Below, piece by piece: positions 27,755-35,740 of a stretch of DNA of 64,000 nucleotides (the stretch's first letter is position 1; each line of letters opens with the position of its first letter). Origin of the DNA: Turicibacter bilis (lineage in GTDB: Bacteria; Bacillota_I; Bacilli_A; MOL361; Turicibacteraceae). Location: NCBI RefSeq assembly GCF_024499055.1, contig NZ_CP071249.1, positions 744,001-808,000 on the forward strand. Direction: 5' to 3'. Under the pieces are notes generated by a model. The model worked only from the letters and a program-made list of their open reading frames with translations, had not been told where the DNA came from and did no database searches. A program made the position numbers and the translations under genes.

Positions 27755-28741
27755 TTAGTTGTTTAAAGCCTTATAAAAATTCCCGTGTAAGGTCCAAACA
27801 TCTTGAGCAAAATTACTCATCATTGTCATAGTTCGACACTTCTGTCGATCATAAGAACTAATAAAACTAATTCCTGGATCACTCCCTTGTATAAACGGAA
27901 GATAGTGACCATCATCTAACGATTTAAGCCATACCCCGTAACCATACCAATCTTCCTTCACTTGAGGAGATAACATTTCATTCACCATCGGTTGAGAAAT
28001 TAATCTTCCTTTCATCAAACACGTCCAAAAGCGATCCATATCTTTTGCTGTTGTATAGGCTCCTCCTGCTCCGCTTCCTTTCACATCAAGGCTATAAATA
28101 TTGCTGTAATAAGTTTGTGTCTCTTCATCTAGACAATAACCCGTTGCACAGTGAAGTGGTAATCGATCAAGCTCATAATAGCCAGTATCCTCCATTTCAC
28201 AAGGAGTAAAAATGATTTTTTCTAAATAACGATCAAACGGTAATTTAGTGACAGCTTCAATGATTAATCCTAAGACTACATACCCGGCATTATTGTACTG
28301 AAACTTTTGCCCCTTCGGAAATGCCATGCGTTTATGAAGAAATAAGGGAAGTAAATCTTGAGACGTTCGAATTCGGTAATTCGGATAATTCTCCCATAAC
28401 TTCGCATAGTCCGTACAAAGCGACTCATCAAAATAATCAGGTAATCCTGACGTATGTGTCAATAATTGACGAACCGTAATATTTTTATCAATATGATGCC
28501 AATCAAAGGGTAAGAGTTGGCCAAGTGTGCTATCAAAAGAAATAAACTTCCCCTCAATAAGTTGTAAAATGGCCACTGCAATAAATACTTTGCTTCCTGA
28601 TGCCATAGGAAATTTTGTTTCTAATCGATTGAGGCGTTGATTGGCAAGATCAGCCTCTCCATACGCTTGTTTAAAAACCCATTTTCCATGCTCCTCAATT
28701 GAAATAACCCCTTTAAAATCTTCTTTAACTAAGTTTCTCAT
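27755..28741 (-). CDS. serine hydrolase, beta-lactamase class C/PBP4* family
   Basis: 328-residue enzyme of the DD-peptidase/class C beta-lactamase fold. The nucleophile motif SGSK (SxxK, residues 48-51) is in FPMASGSKVFIAVAIL and the second motif YNN (YxN) in FQYNNAGYVVLGLIIE. HTSGLPDYFD is the usual loop in between. No signal peptide is apparent, so it is probably cytosolic, as for EstB-like esterases. The substrate (peptide, ester or lactam) cannot be told. GGAG is 11 bases from the ATG, a long spacing. Confidence 0.85.
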   Translation of the reverse strand: MRNLVKEDFKGVISIEEHGKWVFKQAYGEADLANQRLNRLETKFPMASGSKVFIAVAILQLIEGKFISFDSTLGQLLPFDWHHIDKNITVRQLLTHTSGLPDYFDESLCTDYAKLWENYPNYRIRTSQDLLPLFLHKRMAFPKGQKFQYNNAGYVVLGLIIEAVTKLPFDRYLEKIIFTPCEMEDTGYYELDRLPLHCATGYCLDEETQTYYSNIYSLDVKGSGAGGAYTTAKDMDRFWTCLMKGRLISQPMVNEMLSPQVKEDWYGYGVWLKSLDDGHYLPFIQGSDPGISFISSYDRQKCRTMTMMSNFAQDVWTLHGNFYKALNN

Positions 28742-28791
28742 CTATTTATTCGCTCCTTTAGTTCTATTCAATCTCTTTATTAAACTGTATT

Positions 28792-28831
28792 AAAAAACAG
28801 ACTACTTCATGAATAAGCAATCTGTTTTTTA
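28792..28831 (-). terminator. uvsE terminator
   Basis: Minus-strand AAAAACAGA ... TCTGTTTTTT hairpin with an inner AT-rich stem. Confidence 0.75.
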
Positions 28832-28840
28832 TGTGGTTTA

Positions 28841-29797
28841 TTAAATTTCAATGGTCGTATGATCAAGCCACTGCCACTTTGGCCGTGCTTGTTTAATCTC
28901 ATGAACTAATCGGTGGAGAGCTAAATCTTTTTGCTTGGCTTCAATCATAACATCAATATCTTGATTTAACGGTTTAATTAAATCTAAAAATCGTAGGATA
29001 TCGTCTACTTCAATAAAATCAGCATGACGACGATCAGTCTCAAACTCCTTCGGACTTGACACATGAATTTTAGGTGGCCAATAATCGGCTTCCCACGTCT
29101 TAAAAATAGATTCTACCATTGATTCTAATGATTCTCCTTCATTATAGCAACGATGATGATGAATATCTAATACCATTGGTAGATGCAGTCGTTGACAAAG
29201 ACCTAAAACATCTGAAGCCGAATAGGTCTTATCATCATTTTCTAAAATAAGTGCCCGTTGAAGACGTGAGGGTAGCCGCTCAAAGGTATGTATAAATCGT
29301 TCTAGTGCCGCCTCTTTTCCACCCGCTTTTCCTCCCACATGAAGGACTAGCTTTCCATGCTCCATGTCAAATAAATCAAATAAATCTAATTGATGCTCAA
29401 GTGTACGAATCGAAGACTCGATAACCGATTCATTGACACTATTTAAGACATTAAACTGATCGGGGTGCGCATCGACTCGCATATTAGACTGTTTGATTAA
29501 CTTAGCTACTTCGTGACATTCGGTCTGAATCACTTTTGAATAATTCCATACCACATCTTGATGGGTGGCAAGTGGAATGAGTTTTGACGTGAGGCGATAA
29601 AAATGAATGTCATTTTCAATGTTATACTTTAAAATTTTTATTAAATCAATTAGATTCGATTGAGTCACTCGTTTAAGTAAACTTAAACGTTCCCTTTCAG
29701 ACTCAATGGATGAATACTTCTTATATGTCACAGGAGATGAACTTGTAACTTTATCTAAACGCATCGCAATCGCAACATAACCAAATCGAACTCTCAT
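28841..29797 (-). CDS. uvsE: UV damage endonuclease UvsE/UvdE
   Basis: Nicks DNA 5' of UV photoproducts, starting an alternative excision repair route. TIM-barrel, about 318 residues, family signatures from the start: MRVRFGYVAIAM, NMRVDAHPDQFNVLNS, KLVLHVGGKAGGKEAALERF, LILENDDKTYS and MVLDIHHHRCY, which supply the metal ligands (His, Glu, Asp). It is found in many spore formers and deinococci. The ATG at 29797 follows GAGGG at eight bases, but that site lies inside a terminator-like hairpin. Confidence 0.94.
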   Translation of the reverse strand: MRVRFGYVAIAMRLDKVTSSSPVTYKKYSSIESERERLSLLKRVTQSNLIDLIKILKYNIENDIHFYRLTSKLIPLATHQDVVWNYSKVIQTECHEVAKLIKQSNMRVDAHPDQFNVLNSVNESVIESSIRTLEHQLDLFDLFDMEHGKLVLHVGGKAGGKEAALERFIHTFERLPSRLQRALILENDDKTYSASDVLGLCQRLHLPMVLDIHHHRCYNEGESLESMVESIFKTWEADYWPPKIHVSSPKEFETDRRHADFIEVDDILRFLDLIKPLNQDIDVMIEAKQKDLALHRLVHEIKQARPKWQWLDHTTIEI

Positions 29798-29845
29798 AAA
29801 AAACACCCTCGGATTCTTTAATTTACTGTTAGTTTATCCAAGGGT
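29798..29845 (-). terminator. terminator hairpin overlapping the uvsE ribosome binding site
   Basis: Minus-strand ACCCTTGGAT (29836-29845) pairs with ATCCGAGGGT (29805-29814) over ten positions, followed by G and TTTTTT, and then directly the uvsE ATG. It sits eight bases after the small upstream gene's stop. It would end that transcript and, in read-through RNA, hide the uvsE Shine-Dalgarno GAGGG. Confidence 0.7.
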
Positions 29846-29852
29846 ATTAAAA

Positions 29853-29981
29853 CTATTTATTTTCCTGGTTAAGTTCCTCTTCCATTTGTTGATCAGCACG
29901 CGAAGCAACCACTAAACAGCTATAGATAGTTAACCCAATAAAGGTCACCGCACTTCCAACTACAAAACCACTCCAAAACAT
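29853..29981 (-). CDS. small single-pass membrane protein (DUF3789-like)
   Basis: A 42-residue protein: one membrane helix (about residues 3-27, FWSGFVVGSAVTFIGLTIYS onward) and a charged tail rich in Glu/Gln (ADQQMEEELNQENK). An AAAGGATGG site precedes the ATG at 29981 and a terminator follows the stop at eight bases, so it has the hallmarks of a real gene despite its size. It resembles the short DUF3789 membrane proteins of Bacillota. Function unknown. Confidence 0.65.
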   Translation of the reverse strand: MFWSGFVVGSAVTFIGLTIYSCLVVASRADQQMEEELNQENK

Positions 29982-30148
29982 CTAATCACCATCCTTTACT
30001 TTGTTCGACTACAAGATTTATTGGCTGCATTACCATTAACATCATTTAATTCCTTTCACAAAAAATGACGACAGAAATCAAATTTTTTTTGATGTCCAAA
30101 AGCACTGCTTCTTATATAGTGTATGAAACAGTTCATCAAAGGAGCAAA

Positions 30149-30853
30149 TCAAGACACTGAAACTTGTGGTGAAGGAGAAATGGTTGTCTTTTCCTCCTTT
30201 AGTCCATTAAGTGCCTCATAAAATTCATGACCATTCATCAACTTGATACCATTTCGACTTGCAAACAATAACGCCTCTTCTTCAAAATCACTCGTACTTA
30301 AAGCGATAGCTATATCTGCCTGAATGTCATAATCTTTCATACTTCCATAAAACTCACGAATTTCTTTTAAAGTCACTAGCTCGCCAAGAGCAAAATCTAA
30401 TCCTTCAGGATCCGTGTATAAATTTTCAATCATCGGAACGCGTTTAAAATATTTCACTATAATTTTTTGTCCCTGATTCCACATCATAAAATCGTAACCA
30501 CATGTTATTGGATTCGAGCCCACTTCAAGCTCTTCATATCCTTGAAGCTCAAAAAAACGCTGTAATAACTCATGGAAGAGTTCATCATTCAATTTATCTA
30601 ACTGTTCAAACAGTAACAACTGACTTAGCTGAATGCGTCGTCGATCATTCTCTTTTGCATACTGCTCCACCGCTAATTTCCGTTGGTTTTGTTTATACTT
30701 GATAATCAGTAAACTCACAATGGTTAACAGTAAAATAATGAGATACCAATCCCACATCTGCCAAGAGGCAACCCAATCGGTAAACCCATAAAAAAAGTTA
30801 AAAACGACAAATGCAATAATTAAATAAGCTATATAAACGACTCTTTTTTCCAT
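30149..30853 (-). CDS. membrane protein with Mrr-like restriction endonuclease-fold domain
   Basis: 234 residues. Two N-terminal membrane helices (about 6-22 and 32-50) precede a helical linker and a C-terminal domain of about 150 residues. The pattern there fits the PD-(D/E)XK/Mrr fold: FFELQGYEELEVGSNPITCGYDFMM, then WNQGQKIIVKYFKRV, where the usual Q-x-K motif would be V-K-Y-F-K. Membrane-tethered Mrr domains exist in Bacillota, with unknown roles. The altered catalytic strand makes nuclease activity doubtful. RBS AGGTGA. Confidence 0.5.
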   Translation of the reverse strand: MEKRVVYIAYLIIAFVVFNFFYGFTDWVASWQMWDWYLIILLLTIVSLLIIKYKQNQRKLAVEQYAKENDRRRIQLSQLLLFEQLDKLNDELFHELLQRFFELQGYEELEVGSNPITCGYDFMMWNQGQKIIVKYFKRVPMIENLYTDPEGLDFALGELVTLKEIREFYGSMKDYDIQADIAIALSTSDFEEEALLFASRNGIKLMNGHEFYEALNGLKEEKTTISPSPQVSVS

Positions 30854-30913
30854 CATATCACCTACTTTAATATGAGAAAAGAACTATATTTTTAAACAAA
30901 AATTCCCAAATAA

Positions 30914-30942
30914 ATAAAAAAACGCCCCAATATGAGACGTTT
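30914..30942 (-). terminator. yccF terminator
   Basis: Minus-strand AAACGTCTC-ATATT-GGGGCGTTT followed by TTTT, overlapping the stop codon; several G-T pairs. Confidence 0.6.
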
Positions 30943-31303
30943 ACAATACTTCTTTTCCAAATGGCATTAAGGATAACATGGCTAATTTTAGCGCTTGTCG
31001 CGCAAACGGAATACCAACAATCGTCACCGTTAGAAGAATGGCACTCACTAAATTAGCTAGTGCTAATTCTAAGCCACCAAATAAAAGCCAAACAATATTT
31101 AAAACAAAAGTTCCACCCGATGTATTCACCGTTACAACTTCCTTTCCAAACGGTGCAAATTGTAACCTAGCTAGTTTAAAACATTGAAGTCCAACTGGAA
31201 TCCCAATAATGGTGAGACACCATAGCACTCCAAAAAAGCACCAGATGAGAGAATTAATCAATCCGCCACAAATCACCCAAATTAAATTTCCTAGACACGA
31301 CAT
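30941..31303 (-). CDS. YccF-domain inner membrane protein
   Basis: 120-residue protein made of two similar halves, each a hydrophobic stretch ending in the family signature: GIPVGLQCFKLARLQFAPFGKEV in the first and GIPFARQALKLAMLSLMPFGKEV in the second. This internal duplication is typical of YccF (DUF307) proteins, about four membrane helices, function unknown. GGAGGAG lies before the ATG. It has its own terminator. Confidence 0.9.
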   Translation of the reverse strand: MSCLGNLIWVICGGLINSLIWCFFGVLWCLTIIGIPVGLQCFKLARLQFAPFGKEVVTVNTSGGTFVLNIVWLLFGGLELALANLVSAILLTVTIVGIPFARQALKLAMLSLMPFGKEVL

Positions 31304-31346
31304 GTTTTCTCCTCCTTTATTAAATAATATGCCAAATCATGACTAC

Positions 31347-32720
31347 TTACTTCATGATTTTTTTAATCCATCGTAAACGATTGTGATAAGGTGGAAATAC
31401 GAGTGGAACAGAAACCTTCGTTGAACGTTTAACAATCGATTTTTCATACGTAAACGTCTCAAAACTTGCTTTTCCATGATAACGCCCCATACCAGATGGA
31501 CCCACTCCACCAAAAGGTAAATAATTCGATGCTACCTGTGTCACGACATCATTAATACATCCGCCTCCAAAGGCATAACGTTGAATCAAATGATTCGCAA
31601 AGGTCTGATTTTCAGAAAAAACATAAAAAGCAAGTGGCTTAGGATGCAAAGCTAGACACTGATCAATCTCATCAAGCGAACGATAACTCATTGTCGGTAA
31701 TAAAGGTCCAAATAACTCTTCTTCCATTAAAGAATCATCTAGAGAAACATGTTTAAAAATGGTTGGAGACACATATCTCTCATCAAGTCTTACCTCACCT
31801 CCAATAATGACCTTTTCGCGGTTCTCTTCAATGAGCTGAGCTAAGCGCTTCGTATGCTGGAGCGTTACGATGTGACCATAGTCCTCACTTAAATATGGAT
31901 TCTCACCATAAAATCTCATCAACACTTGAATCAGTTCCTCTAAAAAAGCTTCATAAATTTGATGATGAACAAGGACATAATCTGGCGCCACACACGTCTG
32001 ACCGTTATTCATAAATTTTCCCCAAGCTAAACGCTCAGCTGCCCGCTTCAAATTCGCTGTCTCATCAATGATCACCGGAGACTTTCCTCCCAGCTCGAGT
32101 GTGATTGGGATTAAATGTTGACTCGCTTTTTGCATGACAATTTTACCAACTCGTACACTCCCGGTAAAGAAAATATAATCAAATGGTAAATCAAGCAGCT
32201 CCTGATTAATCTCAACTCCACCAGTTACAATAGAAACATACTCATTACTAAAGGCTGTTTCTATTAATGAAACTAATACTTTTTCAACGGTTGGGGTAAG
32301 CTCTGAAGGTTTTAAAATGGCGCCATTTCCACCTGCAATGGCTCCTACTAATGGTTCTAATAAAAGTTGAACGGGATAATTAAAAGGTCCAATAATTAAA
32401 ACGACGCCGTAGGCGGATGGATAAACAGAAGATGTTCCGATTAATTGGGCTATATCGCTCTTCACACGACGAGGACGTGCCCATTTCTTTAAATGCTTTA
32501 TCGTATAATCAATGGACGAATAAATGAAACCAATCTCTGAGGTGTAAGCTTCAAAAGAAGACTTTCCTAAATCTTTTTTCAGTGCCTCTTCTAACTCTGT
32601 TTCGTACTGCTTAATTGCTTGCTTTAATTGCATTAATGCCTTCAGTCGTTGTTGAATTGAGATGGGTCCGTGGTGATGTAAATAAGATTTTTGTCGTTGT
32701 AATTGTTCATTTAAGTTCAT
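31347..32720 (-). CDS. aldehyde dehydrogenase (class 3-like, NAD(P)+)
   Basis: Oxidises aldehydes, probably medium or long-chain fatty or aromatic ones, to acids. 457 residues. NAD-binding segment IIGPFNYPVQLLLEPLVGAI and TGSVRVGKIVMQKAS, catalytic glutamate in LELGGKSPVII, and catalytic cysteine in NGQTCVAPDYVLV (about residue 240). The C-terminal FGGVGPSGMGRYHGKASFETF is the usual tail. The class 3 type lacks about 40 N-terminal residues of other ALDHs, as here. A basic C-terminus (LRWIKKIMK) might attach it to membranes. Confidence 0.93.
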   Translation of the reverse strand: MNLNEQLQRQKSYLHHHGPISIQQRLKALMQLKQAIKQYETELEEALKKDLGKSSFEAYTSEIGFIYSSIDYTIKHLKKWARPRRVKSDIAQLIGTSSVYPSAYGVVLIIGPFNYPVQLLLEPLVGAIAGGNGAILKPSELTPTVEKVLVSLIETAFSNEYVSIVTGGVEINQELLDLPFDYIFFTGSVRVGKIVMQKASQHLIPITLELGGKSPVIIDETANLKRAAERLAWGKFMNNGQTCVAPDYVLVHHQIYEAFLEELIQVLMRFYGENPYLSEDYGHIVTLQHTKRLAQLIEENREKVIIGGEVRLDERYVSPTIFKHVSLDDSLMEEELFGPLLPTMSYRSLDEIDQCLALHPKPLAFYVFSENQTFANHLIQRYAFGGGCINDVVTQVASNYLPFGGVGPSGMGRYHGKASFETFTYEKSIVKRSTKVSVPLVFPPYHNRLRWIKKIMK

Positions 32721-32737
32721 GTGATCACCTCAAGAAA

Positions 32738-32763
32738 GAAAAAACCCTCTGCAAGGCAGATGG
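32738..32763 (-). terminator. corA terminator
   Basis: Minus-strand CCATCTGC-CTT-GCAGAGG followed by GTTTTTTC, between corA and the aldehyde dehydrogenase gene. Confidence 0.75.
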
Positions 32764-32769
32764 ACTCTT

Positions 32770-33675
32770 CTATTTATTTTTATAACGTCGGTTTTCTTTA
32801 CGATTAATGTAAAGACCGGCTAAGATCGTAATAATAACTGAAATAATAGAAACAATTAAAAACCCGTATTTATTCTCTTGGAATGGGACGGGAACATTCA
32901 TTCCCCAGAAACTTGAAACGACGGTTGGAACCGCAATAATCACTGAGACGACCGTTAAAAATTTCATGACCATATTCAAGTTATTTGAAATAATTGTTTC
33001 AAAGACATTTAAGTTGCTACTTAAGATGTTTCCATAAATTTTTGACATGTCAATCGCCTGTTTATTTTCAATGATAACATCTTCTAACATTTCAGCTTCC
33101 GGTGTATCATTTTTTTCAAGCTTGACTAAACGTTCTAATACGATTTGGTTTGAACGAAGGGATGAAGACATGTAAACTAAACTTTTTTGTAAGTCCAACA
33201 TTTCGATTAAATCTTCATTTTGTGGTGAGTGACGTAAGGCACGCTCAACTTGGCTACTCTTACGTTCAATAACACGTAAATAACCTAAGTATTGAATCGA
33301 GATCGTATATAAAATTTGATAAATATGTGCATTGATACTTGTTGTTGTGACTTTTAAGCGTTTGCTAAATACATTTAACTCTTGTGTACATAATGTTAAA
33401 AGCATGCGATCTGTTTTAACAATCCCAAGTGGGACAGTTGAGTAATACGTATCAGACTCAAATGAGACAGGAACGTCGACGATAATCATCGTAAAGTTAT
33501 CTTCAATTTGAACACGTGAACGCTCTTCTTCATCAAGTGCTGTAATAACTGTTTCATACTCTAAGTCATGTGCTTTACATAATGTTTCTACTTCTTGATG
33601 GGTGGGATTAATTAAGTTAACCCACTCAAACCCGCCACTTGTTAGTGAATTAATGAAATTCACTTCACTTCTCAT
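32770..33675 (-). CDS. corA: CorA-family magnesium/divalent cation transporter
   Basis: Pentameric Mg2+ channel-like transporter. About 301 residues: a cytosolic N-terminal domain and long stalk helix, then two C-terminal membrane helices. The selectivity motif GMN is in SFWGMNVPVPFQ right after the first helix (FLTVVSVIIAVPTVVSSF). A basic tail (NRKENRRYKNK) ends the protein. I start at ATG 33675, which has AGAGGTGA; upstream in-frame codons overlap a leader ORF and lack a site. Confidence 0.93.
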   Translation of the reverse strand: MRSEVNFINSLTSGGFEWVNLINPTHQEVETLCKAHDLEYETVITALDEEERSRVQIEDNFTMIIVDVPVSFESDTYYSTVPLGIVKTDRMLLTLCTQELNVFSKRLKVTTTSINAHIYQILYTISIQYLGYLRVIERKSSQVERALRHSPQNEDLIEMLDLQKSLVYMSSSLRSNQIVLERLVKLEKNDTPEAEMLEDVIIENKQAIDMSKIYGNILSSNLNVFETIISNNLNMVMKFLTVVSVIIAVPTVVSSFWGMNVPVPFQENKYGFLIVSIISVIITILAGLYINRKENRRYKNK

Positions 33676-33694
33676 CGAATCACCTCTTATAGTC

Positions 33695-33769
33695 TCACAC
33701 GATGTCATCGACACTTGGTGACATCCATGTGATTAATTTAATTGTCCGTATGGGAATGGAATCTTCCAC
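33695..33769 (-). CDS. possible corA leader peptide
   Basis: A GTG at 33769, seven bases after GGAGGTG, opens a 24-codon frame (VEDSIPIRTIKLITWMSP...) ending at TGA 33695-33697, 19 bases before corA. Its ribosome binding site is part of one arm of a perfect 9-base inverted repeat whose other arm lies within the same frame. This is the layout of a translation-coupled leader; expression is not proven. Confidence 0.4.
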   Translation of the reverse strand: MEDSIPIRTIKLITWMSPSVDDIV

Positions 33770-33780
33770 TTGATGTCACC
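33717..33780 (-). promoter_or_regulatory. inverted repeat in the corA leader
   Basis: Minus-strand GGTGACATC (33772-33780) and GATGTCACC (33717-33725) can pair exactly around a 46-base loop. The first arm overlaps the GGAGGTG site of the leader frame. No resemblance to the M-box riboswitch was found. Confidence 0.5.
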
Positions 33781-34099
33781 TCCAACTGTCTCATAAACAT
33801 AGTAAAAGAACAAAAACTAGTATTAAACTTAGTCTTTGCACCCTTTAAAGAAATATAACAGGATTCTTTTCCTTTTCAAGTATACTACTAATCATTAGAA
33901 TTGACCACCTTCAGACGTAAGTTTTTTCACCTGTCGACAAATATAATGGAAACGAGTGCGAAATTTTTATAAAAAGCGTAAATTTCGAGAAATTCCTATG
34001 AGAATTATAAAATAAAAATCGGATATTATTAACTTTTTCAGACAATTTCGATATAATGAATATATTGTAATTATGGACATTACGAAAGGATGTGACAGT

Positions 34100-34846
34100 T
34101 TGAATAAAGTAAATATTCCCGAAAAACTTGTACCTGAGGTAACGAGTAACTTGCGTAAAAATTTCGTTCGTGTCCCAGATGTGATTCGAAATGCAAGTGG
34201 AATCCGTATCTTTGGTAAACGATTAAAATCATTTATCTTTACAACAGACGTAGCAATTATTAAAAATACAAATGCAGACGCGGTCATTGCCGTCTATCCA
34301 TTCACTCCACAACCAACGATTACTCAAGCGATCATGTCCGTTTCAGACATTCCTGTTATTTGTGGTGTTGGTGGAGGACTAACACATGGAACGCGTTCAG
34401 CAAACATTGCCTTACATGCCGAATTCCAAGGTGCTATTGCCGTCGTTTTAAATGCACCCACACCTCGTGAAACCATTGAATACGTTAAGGAAACGATTGA
34501 TATTCCTGTCGTCGTGACAGTTGTTTCTGAACATACAGATGTTCAATCTCGTATTGATGCTGGAGCTGATATCTTAAATGTCAGTGGTGGTTCTAAAACA
34601 GCTAGCATTGTGCGTAAAATTCGCCAACAATACCCAACCATTCCGATTATCGCAACTGGCGGACCAACCGATGAATCAATTCTTGAAACCATTGCAGCGG
34701 GAGCAAATGCTATTACCTATACCCCCCCAACAAATGGAGAATTATTTCGTGTAAAGATGGATCATTACCGTGAAATTGAAAATAGCGTTCAACAAGATGA
34801 ACCCATTGATAAAATTCACGAAGAAGAGTTAGCTTTAACTGAATAA
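34100..34846 (+). CDS. TIM-barrel protein, phosphate-binding type, function unknown
   Basis: About 248 residues with an eight-fold alternating pattern. Glycine-rich segments are VICGVGGGLTHGTRSANIAL (middle), DILNVSGGSKTASIV and IIATGGPTDESILETIAAGANAITYTPP (C-terminal phosphate-binding loops). It resembles flavin or phosphosugar-binding barrels such as nitronate-monooxygenase and HisF/ThiG-like folds, but has no catalytic signature I can name. TTG at 34100, eight bases after AAAGGA, is a better start than the upstream ATG. It stands alone with its own terminator. Confidence 0.6.
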   Translation: MNKVNIPEKLVPEVTSNLRKNFVRVPDVIRNASGIRIFGKRLKSFIFTTDVAIIKNTNADAVIAVYPFTPQPTITQAIMSVSDIPVICGVGGGLTHGTRSANIALHAEFQGAIAVVLNAPTPRETIEYVKETIDIPVVVTVVSEHTDVQSRIDAGADILNVSGGSKTASIVRKIRQQYPTIPIIATGGPTDESILETIAAGANAITYTPPTNGELFRVKMDHYREIENSVQQDEPIDKIHEEELALTE

Positions 34847-34877
34847 ATAAAAATCCCTTAAACAGGGTGTTCAACTA

Positions 34878-34904
34878 AACCACCATATTAGATGGTGGTT
34901 TTTC
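34878..34904 (+). terminator. terminator of the TIM-barrel gene
   Basis: AACCACCAT-ATTAG-ATGGTGGTTTTT. Confidence 0.9.
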
Positions 34905-35035
34905 ATTTTCCTGTCTAGCTCATAAAAAAACAATCGTTTTATTAGTAACGTTTCACGCCTCTCACTATCTTTAAATATAAGAAAAGACAAAATTCTTTTG
35001 ATCAAGATTATATACCAACTGTGGCTCTAGTCTAT

Positions 35036-35095
35036 ATAAGTCCAAATCAGTTTTTCAGATGATAAAAACTTTTAAGCCATACTAGAGGTAGATAC
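35036..35095 (+). repeat. diverged partial copy of the 130-bp repeat
   Basis: TATATAAGTCCAAATCAGTT ... GATAAAAACTTTTAAGCC resembles the start of the repeat at 35258 (AAGTCCAGATAAGTTTTTT ... TAAAAACTTTTAGC). It ends in AGAGGTAGATAC, which recurs after copy A as AGAGGTAGACTAC. Confidence 0.5.
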
Positions 35096-35123
35096 ATTCT
35101 CTCCAAAAATGCCAGGCAACCCA

Positions 35124-35195
35124 TTCCCTAGCAATGGTGGATTGTTTCACAAGTGAAACTGCCAGGGAACCCCTGAACGATAGGCTGCCTTGATT
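35124..35195. repeat. folded intergenic repeat, copy A
   Basis: CCCTAGCA pairs with TGCCAGGG (one mismatch); inside are GGTGG and a GTTTCAC-AA-GTGAAAC hairpin; then GAACCCCTGAACGATAGGC and TGCCTTGAT. Same architecture as copies B (22377) and C (10635). It is flanked by AGAGGTAGA direct repeats at 35084 and 35231. Confidence 0.55.
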
Positions 35196-35257
35196 GGTAA
35201 AACAGATCAGTATTTTTTATTTGCTACTTGAGAGGTAGACTACTTATCTATTTATAT

Positions 35258-35387
35258 ATATATAAGTCCAGATAAGTTTTTTACATCGTAAAAACTTTTA
35301 GCTGGACTATAGTCTGCCTTGCACGGCATAGCTATTCCATATTTCGGTTGCTGTATTAAATGTAGAAAACATTTCTGTTTATATATA
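35258..35387 (+). repeat. 130-bp dispersed repeat, copy 1
   Basis: Nearly identical, in opposite orientation, to 45016-45145 (about eight to ten differences in 130). It begins with a long hairpin AGTCCAGATAAGTTTTT / AAAAACTTTTAGCTGGACT. It contains TTTCGGTTGCTGTATTAAA, an AAATGT-AGAA-ACATTT hairpin, and ends in TATATATAG. No coding capacity. The 34905-35740 gap otherwise holds only AT-rich sequence, copy A and the operon terminator. Confidence 0.85.
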
Positions 35388-35627
35388 GAACTCATATCAA
35401 AAACTTTAAACAATAAATTAAGCTATACTTAAAAGAGGATTTCTGTATCCTACCGTCATGTTATTCTAACTCCATGTCCTAAGATTATCTTCAATAACGG
35501 CTAGTTGTCCCACTGATAACGCACTGTATAACCAGACTATCTTATTTCACTTCTCCTTTTAATCGATGACTAACGATAAAAGAAGGACTGAAAAAATAAA
35601 GCTAGGTAAAAAGAAAAGATAAATAAC

Positions 35628-35678
35628 TAAAAAGCCTTAGAAAACAGAGCCATTCAGCTCGTTTCTCTAAGGCTTTTT
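35628..35678 (-). terminator. terminator of the MacB-type operon
   Basis: AAAAAGCCTTAGA ... TCTCTAAGGCTTTTT hairpin, about 60 bases after the permease stop on the minus strand; T-rich on both sides. Confidence 0.88.
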
Positions 35679-35740
35679 AGCGTTTTAGTATGAATGAATT
35701 TATTCTAATAAATAAATGTTTGAGTACCTTTTATAACTAA

